Assembly: GCA_018675425.1 (NCBI GenBank)
Contig: JABGYD010000035.1
Coordinates: 62,001-126,000, forward strand
Source: Kordiimonadaceae bacterium
GTDB taxonomy: Bacteria > Pseudomonadota > Alphaproteobacteria > Sphingomonadales > Emcibacteraceae
DNA: 64,000 nucleotides
Direction of reading: 5' to 3'
A program made the translations under genes and the position numbers. Under the pieces are notes generated by a model. The model had not been told where the DNA came from. It saw nothing but the letters and a program-made list of their open reading frames with translations, and searched no databases. Shown piece after piece: positions 55,418-64,000 of this stretch; within the stretch, counting starts at the first letter, position 1, and every line of letters begins with the position of its first letter.

Positions 55418-56449
55418 ATGGTTAACAAAGTTTTTATTATTTTAATAACTCTGATAATTGGTCCCCTTACATCCGCTCAAGTGCAGGTTATTGAAAAACC
55501 TGCTCCGGCCCCTACGCATTGGGAAGGATTTTATGGGGAATATACTTTTGAAGATGAAAAAATTCTTTTTCGAGAAAATTTAGGTCACTTTGAAGCTCTC
55601 TTTAACCCACCAGCCGACGGCATAAATATAGAAAATTTAGAAATTAGGAAACTAATCCAAACTTCACACTCAACCTTTACATCAAATTTTATTTCATTTT
55701 CATTTAAAGTTAATGAAAGTGGCATGGCTGTTGTTGTTATGATGGATGACAAGGCTTACTTAAGAAAATTTATAGAACCGGGTAATGGTGCTACATTTAA
55801 GGTTGATCTGGATAAAAGTATTGAAGAGTATACCAAAATTGCTCTAAATGCAGATCCCCCTCAACAACTTGGTGAATTTGTTAAATCAGATCTAGTTGAT
55901 GTAACCACGGTTCTTGAAAATGTAAAATTGGACATTCGTTATGCCACAAAAAATAATTTTCTTAACGTAGCCACTTATTCTCTTCCAAAAAGTTTTCTGC
56001 AGAGGCCGGCTCTAATGGCCCTTAATAGGGCTAATAAACGTCTTAATTCAATGGGTTTTGGTATACTTATTCACGATACATATCGTCCTTGGTACGTTAC
56101 TAAAATTTTTTGGGATGCTACTGAAGGGGCCGAACGTAATTTTGTTGCAGATCCAAAAAGTGGTTCAAAACATAATATGGGTAGTGCTGTTGATCTTACC
56201 CTTTATGACTTGAGTACAGGTTCAGTTATAAAAATGGTTGGAACATATGATGAAATGTCCGATCGTTCCTACCCTCATTATCTTGGTGGTACGACACTTG
56301 AAAGATGGCATCGTAATTTACTTAGAACTATAGTGGAAGCAGAAGGATTTAGGGTTCTTTATAACGAATGGTGGCATTTTGATCATGAGGATTGGCAAAA
56401 ATATCCAATACTTAATGATAAATTTGAAGATTTGATTGGCTACGAATAG
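55418..56449 (+). CDS. Exported VanX-like (M15D) D,D-dipeptidase with N-terminal beta domain
   Basis: 343 residues, signal peptide about 1-20 (ending TSAQ). The C-terminal two thirds (from about 160) is an M15D dipeptidase: HDTYRP with Arg223, SKHNMGSAVD with His252 and Asp259, and EWWHFDH with Glu317 and His320 as catalytic base and third zinc ligand. It cleaves D-Ala-D-Ala or similar dipeptides. Residues 25-150 form an extra domain (HWEGFYGEYTFEDEKILFRE) like a DUF3471-type beta barrel. No van genes are present, so peptidoglycan recycling or scavenging is more likely than resistance. Confidence 0.9.
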   Translation: MVNKVFIILITLIIGPLTSAQVQVIEKPAPAPTHWEGFYGEYTFEDEKILFRENLGHFEALFNPPADGINIENLEIRKLIQTSHSTFTSNFISFSFKVNESGMAVVVMMDDKAYLRKFIEPGNGATFKVDLDKSIEEYTKIALNADPPQQLGEFVKSDLVDVTTVLENVKLDIRYATKNNFLNVATYSLPKSFLQRPALMALNRANKRLNSMGFGILIHDTYRPWYVTKIFWDATEGAERNFVADPKSGSKHNMGSAVDLTLYDLSTGSVIKMVGTYDEMSDRSYPHYLGGTTLERWHRNLLRTIVEAEGFRVLYNEWWHFDHEDWQKYPILNDKFEDLIGYE

Positions 56450-56535
56450 TGGTTCTTAATTTGTAAATATACACGTTATTAAATGCCTGCTATGTTGCAG
56501 AAATAATGTAATAACTAGCTTAAAGAAATAAAATT

Positions 56536-59500
56536 ATGAAAGTATTCGAAAGTAAACCTCCTTCATATACGATTAATGAAATGGCTGAAATTGCCACTGA
56601 ATATTTCGGAAAATCTGGATCTTTAAAGACACTTGTTAGTGAGCGTGATCAAAATGCCAGAATTACTACAGGTGACGGCGATTACGTTCTTAAAATTGCC
56701 AATAGTGCCGAAGATAAAGAGTTTCTTGAATTCCAAAATTCTGTCCTCAACCATATTGCTGAGCTTGATCCGACCCTTCCAGTACCTGCTGTTATAAAGG
56801 GAAAAAATGGTGAAGAAATATACAAACATAATAATAATTACATTAGATTAATTTCCTTTCTTGAGGGTGATATTTTTGGTGATGCGGATAAACCAATAGC
56901 GCTTTATGAGGATCTTGGACGTTTTATGGGCCGCTTTTCTAAAGCAATGCAAGGATTTGGCCATCCAAAGGCTCACCAACCAAGTTTTCTTTGGAATATG
57001 GATGCTGCTCCTCATTGTAAAACTTATATTTCAGATATTATTGAAGACGACGTAAAGGAACTTATACAGTTTTTTTATAAGCGCTATGATAATTTTGTAA
57101 TGCCGCGGATCAAAAAGATGCGTTCAAGTGTAATACATTCAGATGCAAACACATATAACCTTGTTGTTGGTGATAAAAAAATTAATGGTTTAATTGATTT
57201 TGGCGACATGCTTTTTGGCAAGCAGATTAACGAGTTGGCTATTACTCTTGGTTATGCGATGATGGACGTTGATGAATTTTACGCTGTATCGCGAGCGCTT
57301 ATCACTAATTATACTTCTGAATTTAAACTATATGAAGATGAGCTTGAAGTTTTATTTGATCTTGCTTGTATGCGTTTAGTAATGAGTATTTGCATATCGT
57401 CTAATAGAGTAATCAAGGCAACAACAAATGAGCACCGAGACTATTTATTGGTTACTCAAGCCCCCGCAATTAGAACTCTAAAAAAAGTCCGTGATATTGG
57501 TCTTGGCTTTCTCTCTTCTTTTGCGAGAAAAGCTGGCGGATTTACGGCTACTCGAACTTGCTATGAACTCATTAGTTCGTTAGAAAATATTACTCCAGTA
57601 AACATGTTTGATTTTGATCTACACAGTGAGCCTCGTGTTTTATTTGATAATAAAACTGGATCACCAGGAACCAAACATATTCAAGATGGTTCTAAACATA
57701 AAGAGTGGGTAGGAGAATTTCTGGATAAACACGAAGGTCGTTTTGGTTTAGGAAGTTACGGAGAGGACAGGACTAGTTTTTTATTTGATGGATTTGACGG
57801 TATTGGAAGCTCTAAACCCAGAACTGTTCATATGGGCATTGATATATGGTTAAGGGAGCCAGAGAGAATTTATGCACCCCTTACCGGAAAAGTTCACTCT
57901 TTAGCTACCAATAATATTCCATTTGATTATGGGACGGTCTTAATTTTAAGTCATAAAATTGGTAATGGTCCTAATTTCTATACATTATACGGTCATCTCA
58001 GTAAGAAAACTACCAGCCACTTAAAAATTGGTGATGAGATTTCTGCGGGTAGTTTTTTGGCGTCTCTTGGTGATGTTCATGAAAATGGAGGCTGGACGCC
58101 ACACCTTCATTTCCAAATTATATCAGATTTAATAGGAATTAAAGATGGTAACTTTCCAGGGATTTGTTCGCCGTCCGTATGGGATGTCTGGACAGATGTA
58201 TGTCCAGACCCAAACCTTATTCTTGGTTTTATTCCTGAAAGTTTTGAGCAGCCTGAGAATACAGTTAAAGATATTATGCAATTAAGAAAAATGGTTTTAG
58301 CTCCATCATTAAGTGTTGCTTATAAAAAACACCTCCACATTGTTCGTGGCAAAGGTGCTTATCTTTATGATAGTTCTGGTCGTGCATTTCTTGATTGTGT
58401 AAATAACATTACTCATGTTGGCCATTGTAATCCTCATGTTGTTAATGCAATAAGTAAGCAAGCTGGAGAACTGAATACTAATTCACGTTATTTATATGAT
58501 GGTATTAATAAGCTAGCGTCTCGGGTTCTGAGTACTTTGCCCCAACCGCTTTCTGTTATGTTTTTTACAAATAGCGGCTCTGAAGCAAATGAATTGGCAT
58601 TAAGGCTTGCTCGACAATACACAAGTAGAAAAACTACCGTTACTGTTGACTGGGGCTATCATGGCAATACGAATGCTACTGTAGCCATAAGCCCATATAA
58701 ATTTAATAGAAAAGGCGGTAAGGGTTGTCCCCCAGAAACACGAATAGCAGAGTTTCCTGATCCATATCATGGGCGCTTTAAAGATTATTCTTTAGAGAGC
58801 GGAATGGGTTATGCATTGGATGTCGATATTCAAATTAACGATTTAATTAAACATACTGGCGAAGGCCCGGCTGCTTTTATTGCAGAGTCAATTGCGGGAG
58901 TTGGGGGCCAGGTTGTTTATCCAGACGGTTATTTAAATTCTGCTTATGATAAAATTCGTTCATCTGGTGGTCTTTGCATTGCAGATGAGGTGCAAACTGG
59001 TTTTGGGCGTGTGGGTGAAAAAATGTGGGCTTTTCAACTTCAAGGTGTAGTTCCAGATATAGTTTGTTTTGGCAAACCTTTTGGTAATGGCCATCCAATG
59101 GCAGGCGTTGTCACTACCAGAGAAATAGCAGAAAGTTTTGCAAATGGAATGGAATATTTTAATAGTTTTGGTGGTAATCCAGTTTCGTGTGCCATAGGTA
59201 TGGCGGTGTTAGATGTTGTTGAGGGTGAGGGCCTTATGGAAAAGGGGTTAATTACTGGAAACTATATAATGGATGGAATGAGTGATATGATGGACCGGTA
59301 TCCTCTTATAGGTCAAGTCCGCGGTAAAGGTATGTTTTTTGGTGCGGAATTAGTTAAGGACCGAGACACAAGAGAACGAGCCCCAAATGAAGCTAGCTCA
59401 ATAGTGCAGTTTTTGCGTGAGGATGCTGTTCTCTTTTCAACCGATGGTCCTTATGACAATGTTCTTAAAGGTAAACCACCAATGGTATTTGGATTAACCG

Positions 59501-59565
59501 AAGCAGAAATTTTTATTATGAAACTTGAAAAAGCATTTAAACGTCTTTATGCAGATGGTTTTTAA
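56536..59565 (+). CDS. Three-part fusion: APH-type kinase, M23 metallopeptidase fold, class III aminotransferase-fold enzyme
   Basis: 1009 residues. The APH-type kinase covers 20-320: His201, Asp203 and Asn208 in [10 protein letters not shown], and Asp221 in the DFGD metal motif. The M23/LytM fold covers 400-560: His432 and Asp436 in HMGID, and HLH at 523-525. The class III aminotransferase fold covers 590-1000: GSEANE, Asp817 in ADEVQ and Lys847 in [10 protein letters not shown]. It resembles hydroxylysine kinase joined to an ethanolamine-phosphate or phosphohydroxylysine phospholyase. No signal peptide is visible, so the M23 part would be cytoplasmic, which is odd. The upstream gene encodes a D,D-dipeptidase. 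Confidence 0.9.
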   Translation: MKVFESKPPSYTINEMAEIATEYFGKSGSLKTLVSERDQNARITTGDGDYVLKIANSAEDKEFLEFQNSVLNHIAELDPTLPVPAVIKGKNGEEIYKHNNNYIRLISFLEGDIFGDADKPIALYEDLGRFMGRFSKAMQGFGHPKAHQPSFLWNMDAAPHCKTYISDIIEDDVKELIQFFYKRYDNFVMPRIKKMRSSVIHSDANTYNLVVGDKKINGLIDFGDMLFGKQINELAITLGYAMMDVDEFYAVSRALITNYTSEFKLYEDELEVLFDLACMRLVMSICISSNRVIKATTNEHRDYLLVTQAPAIRTLKKVRDIGLGFLSSFARKAGGFTATRTCYELISSLENITPVNMFDFDLHSEPRVLFDNKTGSPGTKHIQDGSKHKEWVGEFLDKHEGRFGLGSYGEDRTSFLFDGFDGIGSSKPRTVHMGIDIWLREPERIYAPLTGKVHSLATNNIPFDYGTVLILSHKIGNGPNFYTLYGHLSKKTTSHLKIGDEISAGSFLASLGDVHENGGWTPHLHFQIISDLIGIKDGNFPGICSPSVWDVWTDVCPDPNLILGFIPESFEQPENTVKDIMQLRKMVLAPSLSVAYKKHLHIVRGKGAYLYDSSGRAFLDCVNNITHVGHCNPHVVNAISKQAGELNTNSRYLYDGINKLASRVLSTLPQPLSVMFFTNSGSEANELALRLARQYTSRKTTVTVDWGYHGNTNATVAISPYKFNRKGGKGCPPETRIAEFPDPYHGRFKDYSLESGMGYALDVDIQINDLIKHTGEGPAAFIAESIAGVGGQVVYPDGYLNSAYDKIRSSGGLCIADEVQTGFGRVGEKMWAFQLQGVVPDIVCFGKPFGNGHPMAGVVTTREIAESFANGMEYFNSFGGNPVSCAIGMAVLDVVEGEGLMEKGLITGNYIMDGMSDMMDRYPLIGQVRGKGMFFGAELVKDRDTRERAPNEASSIVQFLREDAVLFSTDGPYDNVLKGKPPMVFGLTEAEIFIMKLEKAFKRLYADGF

Positions 59566-59606
59566 TTTGATTAATTGTTTATTTAGATTTTCTCTGGGGA
59601 TGTGAA

Positions 59607-59888
59607 ATGTGTCAAAAAGTTGAAATTGAAAAAATTCTTTCAATACTTCGCGGCTGGAAAGTGGTAGAAGGCAGAAATGCTATATACAAAAAATTCGTAT
59701 TTGATGATTTTAAAACCTGTTTTGATATGATGACAAAAATAGCATTGAAAGCTGAAGAAATGAACCATCATCCTGAATGGTTAAATGTATATAATCATCT
59801 TGAAATAACGTTGACCAGTCATGAAAAAAATGAAGTTACGAGTTCTGACTTTAAATTGGCACAATTTATTGATTCAATAATTAGCTAA
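59607..59888 (+). CDS. phhB: Pterin-4a-carbinolamine dehydratase
   Basis: 93 residues, normal family length. FDDFKTCFDMMTKIALKAEE and the signature MNHHPEWLNVYNHLEITL hold the active-site His pair of PCD/DCoH proteins, which dehydrate 4a-hydroxytetrahydropterin after aromatic amino acid hydroxylation. No phenylalanine hydroxylase gene is nearby, which is common, and in bacteria the protein may also serve Moco-related or other roles. GGGGAT precedes ATG 59607. It follows the fusion gene by 41 bases. Confidence 0.92.
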   Translation: MCQKVEIEKILSILRGWKVVEGRNAIYKKFVFDDFKTCFDMMTKIALKAEEMNHHPEWLNVYNHLEITLTSHEKNEVTSSDFKLAQFIDSIIS

Positions 59889-60055
59889 GTATTTCTTATC
59901 ATATTAACTGACTCCATTGTCATTATTATTATAATCTACGAGTATTAGGGGGCACCTTGCAATAAAATATTGTATTTTAACAGTTGGTTATTGTTGCTGT
60001 TGTAATGAATATTTATCCGTATTATAAGGTGAAAAATTAGTTGAGGATTTAATCG

Positions 60056-60727
60056 ATGGATATTACAGTTTCAGACAAAATAAGTGCCTCTCGTCGACGT
60101 CACATGATTGATGGTCACTTGTTGCCTAATGAGGTGACAGACCAGAATGTAATAGACGCCATAGAACAGGTAAATAGAGAAGTATATGTTCCTTTAGCTC
60201 GAAAGGGTGTAGCTTATATAGATAAGAGTATTAACGTAGGGGAAGGTCGTTACCTTATGGAACCACTTACTTTTGCTAAATTGCTTAATGCAGCCAATAT
60301 AAAGAAAGACGACCTTGTTCTTGATATAGCACCTGCCACTGGATATTCATCAGCAGTTTTTAGTAAACTTGTAGGTTCAGTGGTTGCTTTAGAAGAAAAC
60401 CCGACACTTGCTGAACAGGCAACAGAAAATTTGGCTAAAGAAAACTGTGATAATGTTGCTCTAGTTACAGGCTCACATATTGATGGGTTGGCTAAACAGG
60501 GACCATATGATCTTATTTTTATTGGTGGAATGATTGATACAATTCCTCTTTCATTACTTAATCAACTTAATGAGAATGGAAGAATTCTTTGTGTATTAAA
60601 CCATGATGGTCATGGGCGAGCGTCTTTTGTTACTTATAATAATAAAATTATGGGGGTTAGAAATTTATTTGATACTTCTGCGCCTTCACTCAATGGGTTT
60701 GATAAAAAGAAAGATTTTTTATTTTAA
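60056..60727 (+). CDS. pcm: Protein-L-isoaspartate O-methyltransferase-like protein
   Basis: 223 residues. The class I methyltransferase SAM motif reads VLDIAPATGYSSAVFSKLVG with ALEENP after it, and the N-terminal RRHMIDGHLLPNEVTDQNVI is the PCMT signature region. PCMT repairs isoaspartyl damage in proteins. This short alphaproteobacterial branch normally lies before tolC, as it does here, and may have a different target. GAGGAT precedes the start at ATG 60056. Confidence 0.87.
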   Translation: MDITVSDKISASRRRHMIDGHLLPNEVTDQNVIDAIEQVNREVYVPLARKGVAYIDKSINVGEGRYLMEPLTFAKLLNAANIKKDDLVLDIAPATGYSSAVFSKLVGSVVALEENPTLAEQATENLAKENCDNVALVTGSHIDGLAKQGPYDLIFIGGMIDTIPLSLLNQLNENGRILCVLNHDGHGRASFVTYNNKIMGVRNLFDTSAPSLNGFDKKKDFLF

Positions 60728-60810
60728 TTATGTTAGTTAACAAAGAATGTTGACAGTGGTAACATATTAAGGCAAATTCTATAAATACTACTACAATGAG
60801 AATATAAAAA

Positions 60811-62178
60811 ATGTCTGGAAAAATAAAAGTGACTAAATTTAATGCAACAATGGCATTAGCCATAGTATTTATTTCACCATTATTAGCACAAGCTGATACT
60901 TTAAAAGATGCTCTGACTAAAGCATATGTAAATAATCCGTCGCTTGAAGCAGCGCGTGCAAGTCAGCGTGTTACTGATGAAACAGTAAATCAAGCTACAT
61001 CAGGGTGGAGACCTACAATTGAAGCTACGGGTTCATGGGCAAGACAGGAAAATAATAGAACAGGTTCATTTCTTAGTGCATCTACAACAAAGCCAAAATC
61101 TCTAGGAGTGTCAATTCAACAGCCGGTATTCAGAAGTTTTCAAACAATGAATAATACTAATGAAGCAAGGAAACAAGCTGAGGCTGGTCGAGCGCAATTA
61201 ATAAATACTGAACAACTAATTTTTATGGCCACTGTTTCTGCTTATTCAGATGTAATCCGTGATGAAACTGTTCTTAAATCAACCGCAAATAATGTAATTG
61301 CATTGCAACGCCAGTTACAAGCTAGTGAGGATCGTTTTGAAGTAGGTGAGATTACCAGAACCGACGTCGCTCAATCTAGTGCACGGTTATCACGAGCTCA
61401 ATCAGAAAAAATTAATGCTGAGGCAATACTAACTGCAAGCCGAGCAGCATATCGAAGGGTTGTCGGTGATGAGCCTGGTACTTTGGAACAAAATATTGAA
61501 ATTCCCATGCTCCCGGCCTCCGAAGAGGCAGCATACAATCTCGCTACCCGCAATCATCCAATAATTTTAGCTACTAAGGCAACAGAGTCTGCTGCCAATT
61601 TTGCTGTAAAAAAACAATTAGGGGGTCTTGGCCCAACATTAACAATTGGTGCTAGTTATCAAAAAAGTTGGGATACATTCCTTCCTGGGGATCAAACCAA
61701 TGCTAAAACCGTGCAGGCTAATTTACGCGTACCTATATATCAAGCCGGGGTGCAGGCTTCTGTTGTCCGCCAGGCAAAACAACGCAGAAGTCAGTTGCGT
61801 ATGGAAGCTATTGCAGCTGAGCGTGAAGTGGCAGAATTAGTTCGCAATGTTTGGGAAAGTTACCGTGAGGCAGCGGGTCGTATTTTGTCCACAGAATCCC
61901 AACTCGAAGCTAATAGCATTGCCCTGGAAGGTGTCCGACAAGAAGCAGAGGTTGGTTCACGAACGATTCTTGATGTACTTGATGCAGAGCAGGAGCTTCT
62001 TGATGCTCGTGTTAATAATGCCCGTGCAGTTAGGGATCGAATTGTTGCTGCATATAATTTACTTGCATCAATTGGTAAATTAAACGCCAAGGAACTTGGA
62101 CTGGATGCAGAAATTTATGATGCAAAGGGGAAAAGTGACGAGGCGGAATGGAAAGTTTATGGGTATGGGGTTGAATAA
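60811..62178 (+). CDS. tolC: TolC-family outer-membrane efflux/secretion channel
   Basis: 455 residues with a signal peptide (about 1-28, ending AQADT). TLKDALTKAYVNNPSLEAAR begins the first helical hairpin, GEITRTDVAQSSARLSRAQ is the conserved GExTRTDVAQ coil, and the repeat copy is GSRTILDVLDAEQELLDARV, so the internal duplication of TolC is visible. As a trimer it would span the outer membrane and periplasm for RND/MFS/ABC pumps and type I secretion. It is about 80 bases after the pcm-like gene and has no pump genes next to it, which is usual for tolC. Confidence 0.95.
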   Translation: MSGKIKVTKFNATMALAIVFISPLLAQADTLKDALTKAYVNNPSLEAARASQRVTDETVNQATSGWRPTIEATGSWARQENNRTGSFLSASTTKPKSLGVSIQQPVFRSFQTMNNTNEARKQAEAGRAQLINTEQLIFMATVSAYSDVIRDETVLKSTANNVIALQRQLQASEDRFEVGEITRTDVAQSSARLSRAQSEKINAEAILTASRAAYRRVVGDEPGTLEQNIEIPMLPASEEAAYNLATRNHPIILATKATESAANFAVKKQLGGLGPTLTIGASYQKSWDTFLPGDQTNAKTVQANLRVPIYQAGVQASVVRQAKQRRSQLRMEAIAAEREVAELVRNVWESYREAAGRILSTESQLEANSIALEGVRQEAEVGSRTILDVLDAEQELLDARVNNARAVRDRIVAAYNLLASIGKLNAKELGLDAEIYDAKGKSDEAEWKVYGYGVE

Positions 62179-62319
62179 AAACTCCAATAAAATTTTTAAA
62201 ACCTATAATTTTTATTGTATCTTGTAACAAATTAATTTTTAATTAGTTGGTGTGTTTAGATGGTGGTAATTTTCCAACTATTAAGCTAACTAAAATGATC
62301 ATGATACGGAGCATTAATT

Positions 62320-62772
62320 GTGAAAAGTCGAAACAATGACGAAGAACAAAGCATGGAAGAAATTCTCGCATCAATTCGGCGCATAATTTCAGAAGATGAC
62401 AAAAATGTTAAACTCGATGATGTAATTGATTTGCATCCTAATCGCGAGCCTTTAGATCCAGAATTTACTGACATTAAAATAGATGAAAATATTCTACATT
62501 TAACTGAAGATGATCTTGAAGTGACGTCTGATAATAGCGGCACTGAAAAGATTATATCCGATGAAATTTCTGCAGAAGTTAAAAACCAATTTGATATCTT
62601 ATCAAAACTTCTTACTCCTGACTATAAAGGTGCAGATGCTAAGATTGATACGCTTGTAAGCGACCTTTTACGGCCAATGCTTAAACAATGGCTTGAAAAA
62701 AACCTTCCTAGTTTAGTAAAAAAAATGGTGTCTAAAGAGATTTCAAGGCTTATTGAAACAAAAAAACCCTAA
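62320..62772 (+). CDS. popZ: Polar organising protein PopZ (DUF2497)
   Basis: 150 residues. The N-terminal helix SMEEILASIRRIISEDD and the C-terminal KIDTLVSDLLRPMLKQWLEK with LVKKMVSKEI are the two conserved ends of PopZ, joined by a short acidic linker. PopZ forms polar condensates that anchor the chromosome origin and cell-cycle regulators in Alphaproteobacteria. The start is GTG 62320 with CGGAG upstream; ATG 62353 would remove the first eleven residues. It precedes valS as in many Alphaproteobacteria. Confidence 0.92.
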   Translation: MKSRNNDEEQSMEEILASIRRIISEDDKNVKLDDVIDLHPNREPLDPEFTDIKIDENILHLTEDDLEVTSDNSGTEKIISDEISAEVKNQFDILSKLLTPDYKGADAKIDTLVSDLLRPMLKQWLEKNLPSLVKKMVSKEISRLIETKKP

Positions 62773-62867
62773 TTTATTAAAGACTTTTATCCAAAGAAGT
62801 TATATTTTAAAATCAATTGTAATGTTAAGTCGTTATCCTACTTTTACCCTAATAAAGAAAATTAACA

Positions 62868-64000
62868 ATGCTAGATAAAACCTTTGATTTTTCTATCCGA
62901 GAAAAAAATATATATGATAATTGGGATGACAGTGGTTCCTTTAAGTGTGGGCAACGACCAAATGCGGAACCTTACACAATTATTTTACCGCCTCCAAATG
63001 TAACGGGGAGTCTACATATTGGTCACGCTCTTAATCATACCCTACAAGATATACTCATCCGATGGCAGCGTATGCGTGGTAAGGACGTGCTTTGGCAACC
63101 TGGTATGGATCACGCTGGTATTGCAACACAGATGGTTGTTGAGCGCCAAATGGATACTGAAAATATCAATCGTCACGAACTGGGTCGCGAGGCTTTTATA
63201 GAGAGAGTTTGGCAGAGGAAAGAAGAAAGTGGAGGTATTATATTCAATCAGATGCGGCGTCTAGGCCAGTCCTGTGACTGGTCACGTCAAAAATTCACTA
63301 TGGACGAAGGCTTTGCAAATGCTGTGTTAAAAAAATTTGTAGATCTTTACCATAAGGATTTAATATATAAAGCTAAGCGCTTAGTAAATTGGGATCCTAA
63401 ACTTTGCACTGCTATTTCAGATCTTGAAGTTGAACAAAGAGAAGTAAATGGCAACTATTGGCATTTTAGATATCCTGTTGATGGGGAAGATAGTCGATTT
63501 TTAACCGTAGCGACTACTCGTCCAGAAACTATGCTAGGAGATGTTGCTGTTGCCGTCCATCCAAGTGATGAACGGTATCAGGATCTTATTGGTAGAACAT
63601 TAACCTTACCGCTAGTTGGCCGAAAAATAATTGTTGTGGCTGATGAACATGCTGATCCTGAAAAAGGTTCAGGTGCGGTTAAAATTACCCCCGCGCATGA
63701 TTTTGATGATCATATGGTAGGAAAAAGACATAATCTTGAAAATATAAATATTTTTGACAAATTTGCTAATTTAAATGATTGTGTGCCAAAAAAATATCGG
63801 GGAATAGATCGTTTTGAGGTAAGAAAAATGATAGTTAATGATATGGATAGTATTGGCCTACTTGTTAAAGTAGAACCTACTGTTCATATGGTTCCTTATG
63901 GGGATCGCTCCGGCGTTCCTATTGAGCCTTGGCTTACTGACCAGTGGTATGTTGATGCAGAAAAACTAGCTAAACCTTCAATTAAGGCTGTAGAAGATGG
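62868..64000 (+). CDS. valS: Valyl-tRNA synthetase, N-terminal part
   Basis: The frame runs from ATG 62868 off the right edge (about 377 of an expected 850-950 residues). [14 protein letters not shown] at 41-54 contains the class I HIGH motif of ValRS; the valine-specific DHAGIATQ, the zinc-free [14 protein letters not shown] segment and the editing-domain entry [15 protein letters not shown] follow in order. It charges tRNA-Val and edits threonine. The gene starts 95 bases after popZ. The KMSKS motif and C-terminal coiled coil are beyond the window. Confidence 0.97.
   Translation, partial: MLDKTFDFSIREKNIYDNWDDSGSFKCGQRPNAEPYTIILPPPNVTGSLHIGHALNHTLQDILIRWQRMRGKDVLWQPGMDHAGIATQMVVERQMDTENINRHELGREAFIERVWQRKEESGGIIFNQMRRLGQSCDWSRQKFTMDEGFANAVLKKFVDLYHKDLIYKAKRLVNWDPKLCTAISDLEVEQREVNGNYWHFRYPVDGEDSRFLTVATTRPETMLGDVAVAVHPSDERYQDLIGRTLTLPLVGRKIIVVADEHADPEKGSGAVKITPAHDFDDHMVGKRHNLENINIFDKFANLNDCVPKKYRGIDRFEVRKMIVNDMDSIGLLVKVEPTVHMVPYGDRSGVPIEPWLTDQWYVDAEKLAKPSIKAVED

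Noticed and set aside
55418-56449. Vancomycin-resistance VanX
   Set aside because: No vanH, vanA or vanR/S genes are present, and exported relatives in Gram-negative bacteria serve wall recycling.

Overview
The window looks like a piece of the chromosome of an AT-rich alphaproteobacterium. The evidence is gene content and order. At the left edge a pyruvate dehydrogenase E2 end is followed by lpdA, lipA and a RatA/COQ10-like gene. At the right edge an isoaspartate methyltransferase-like gene, tolC, a PopZ (DUF2497) gene and valS lie in the order common in Alphaproteobacteria; PopZ itself is largely confined to that class. The many TonB receptors, secreted peptidases, ABC importers and exported hydrolases suggest a free-living, probably marine heterotroph. 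That lifestyle is inference, and the order or genus cannot be read from the sequence. No phage, transposase, integrase or CRISPR array was seen.

Layout. 1-3.7 kb: central metabolism (E2 end, lpdA, lipA, RatA-like, FAH hydrolase). 3.8-10.5 kb: minus-strand genes for a class V PLP enzyme, an exported alpha/beta hydrolase, an RhlE-type helicase and a large PIG-L deacetylase. 10.6-16.0 kb: a compact operon for a sugar-type ABC importer with an argininosuccinate-lyase-like enzyme inserted before the ATPase gene, divergent from the PIG-L gene; together they look like an uptake and breakdown pathway for an unknown N-substituted compound. 16.1-18.1 kb: a double-CDGSH iron-sulfur protein, a stand-alone TIR-like protein with a palindrome upstream, a possible 47-residue ORF and an ornithine cyclodeaminase-family enzyme. 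18.2-23.7 kb: M1 peptidase with a translationally coupled partner, TPR protein, tRNA-Cys, two lipoproteins and an AhpD-like protein. 24.0-26.2 kb: two LysE-type exporters followed by a short homoserine dehydrogenase.

26.2-32.9 kb holds an exported HD-domain protein, a 1021-residue Asp-box repeat protein with a Gfo/Idh/MocA oxidoreductase behind it, and small proteins. 33.1-37.6 kb is a four-gene operon of exported proteins of unknown role. Its last member has a FlgT-like layout with a CsgG-type central domain, but there are no flagellar or curli genes around it; this is one of the best candidates for an undescribed system. 37.6-49.7 kb holds a second M1 peptidase, YceI, an aminotransferase, a second RhlE helicase with a long basic tail, an esterase, a PLP decarboxylase, a MazG-like protein, the remains of a decayed gene and a serine hydrolase.

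49.9-59.6 kb is an envelope-related region: two tandem TonB-dependent receptor paralogues, two SEL1-repeat proteins (one with no usual start codon), a VanX-like D,D-dipeptidase, and a 1009-residue fusion of an APH-type kinase, an M23 metallopeptidase fold and a class III aminotransferase-fold enzyme. The fusion and the two unexplained operons (10.6-16.0 and 33.1-37.6 kb) are the strongest leads. The right edge returns to housekeeping genes (phhB-like, pcm-like, tolC, popZ, start of valS).
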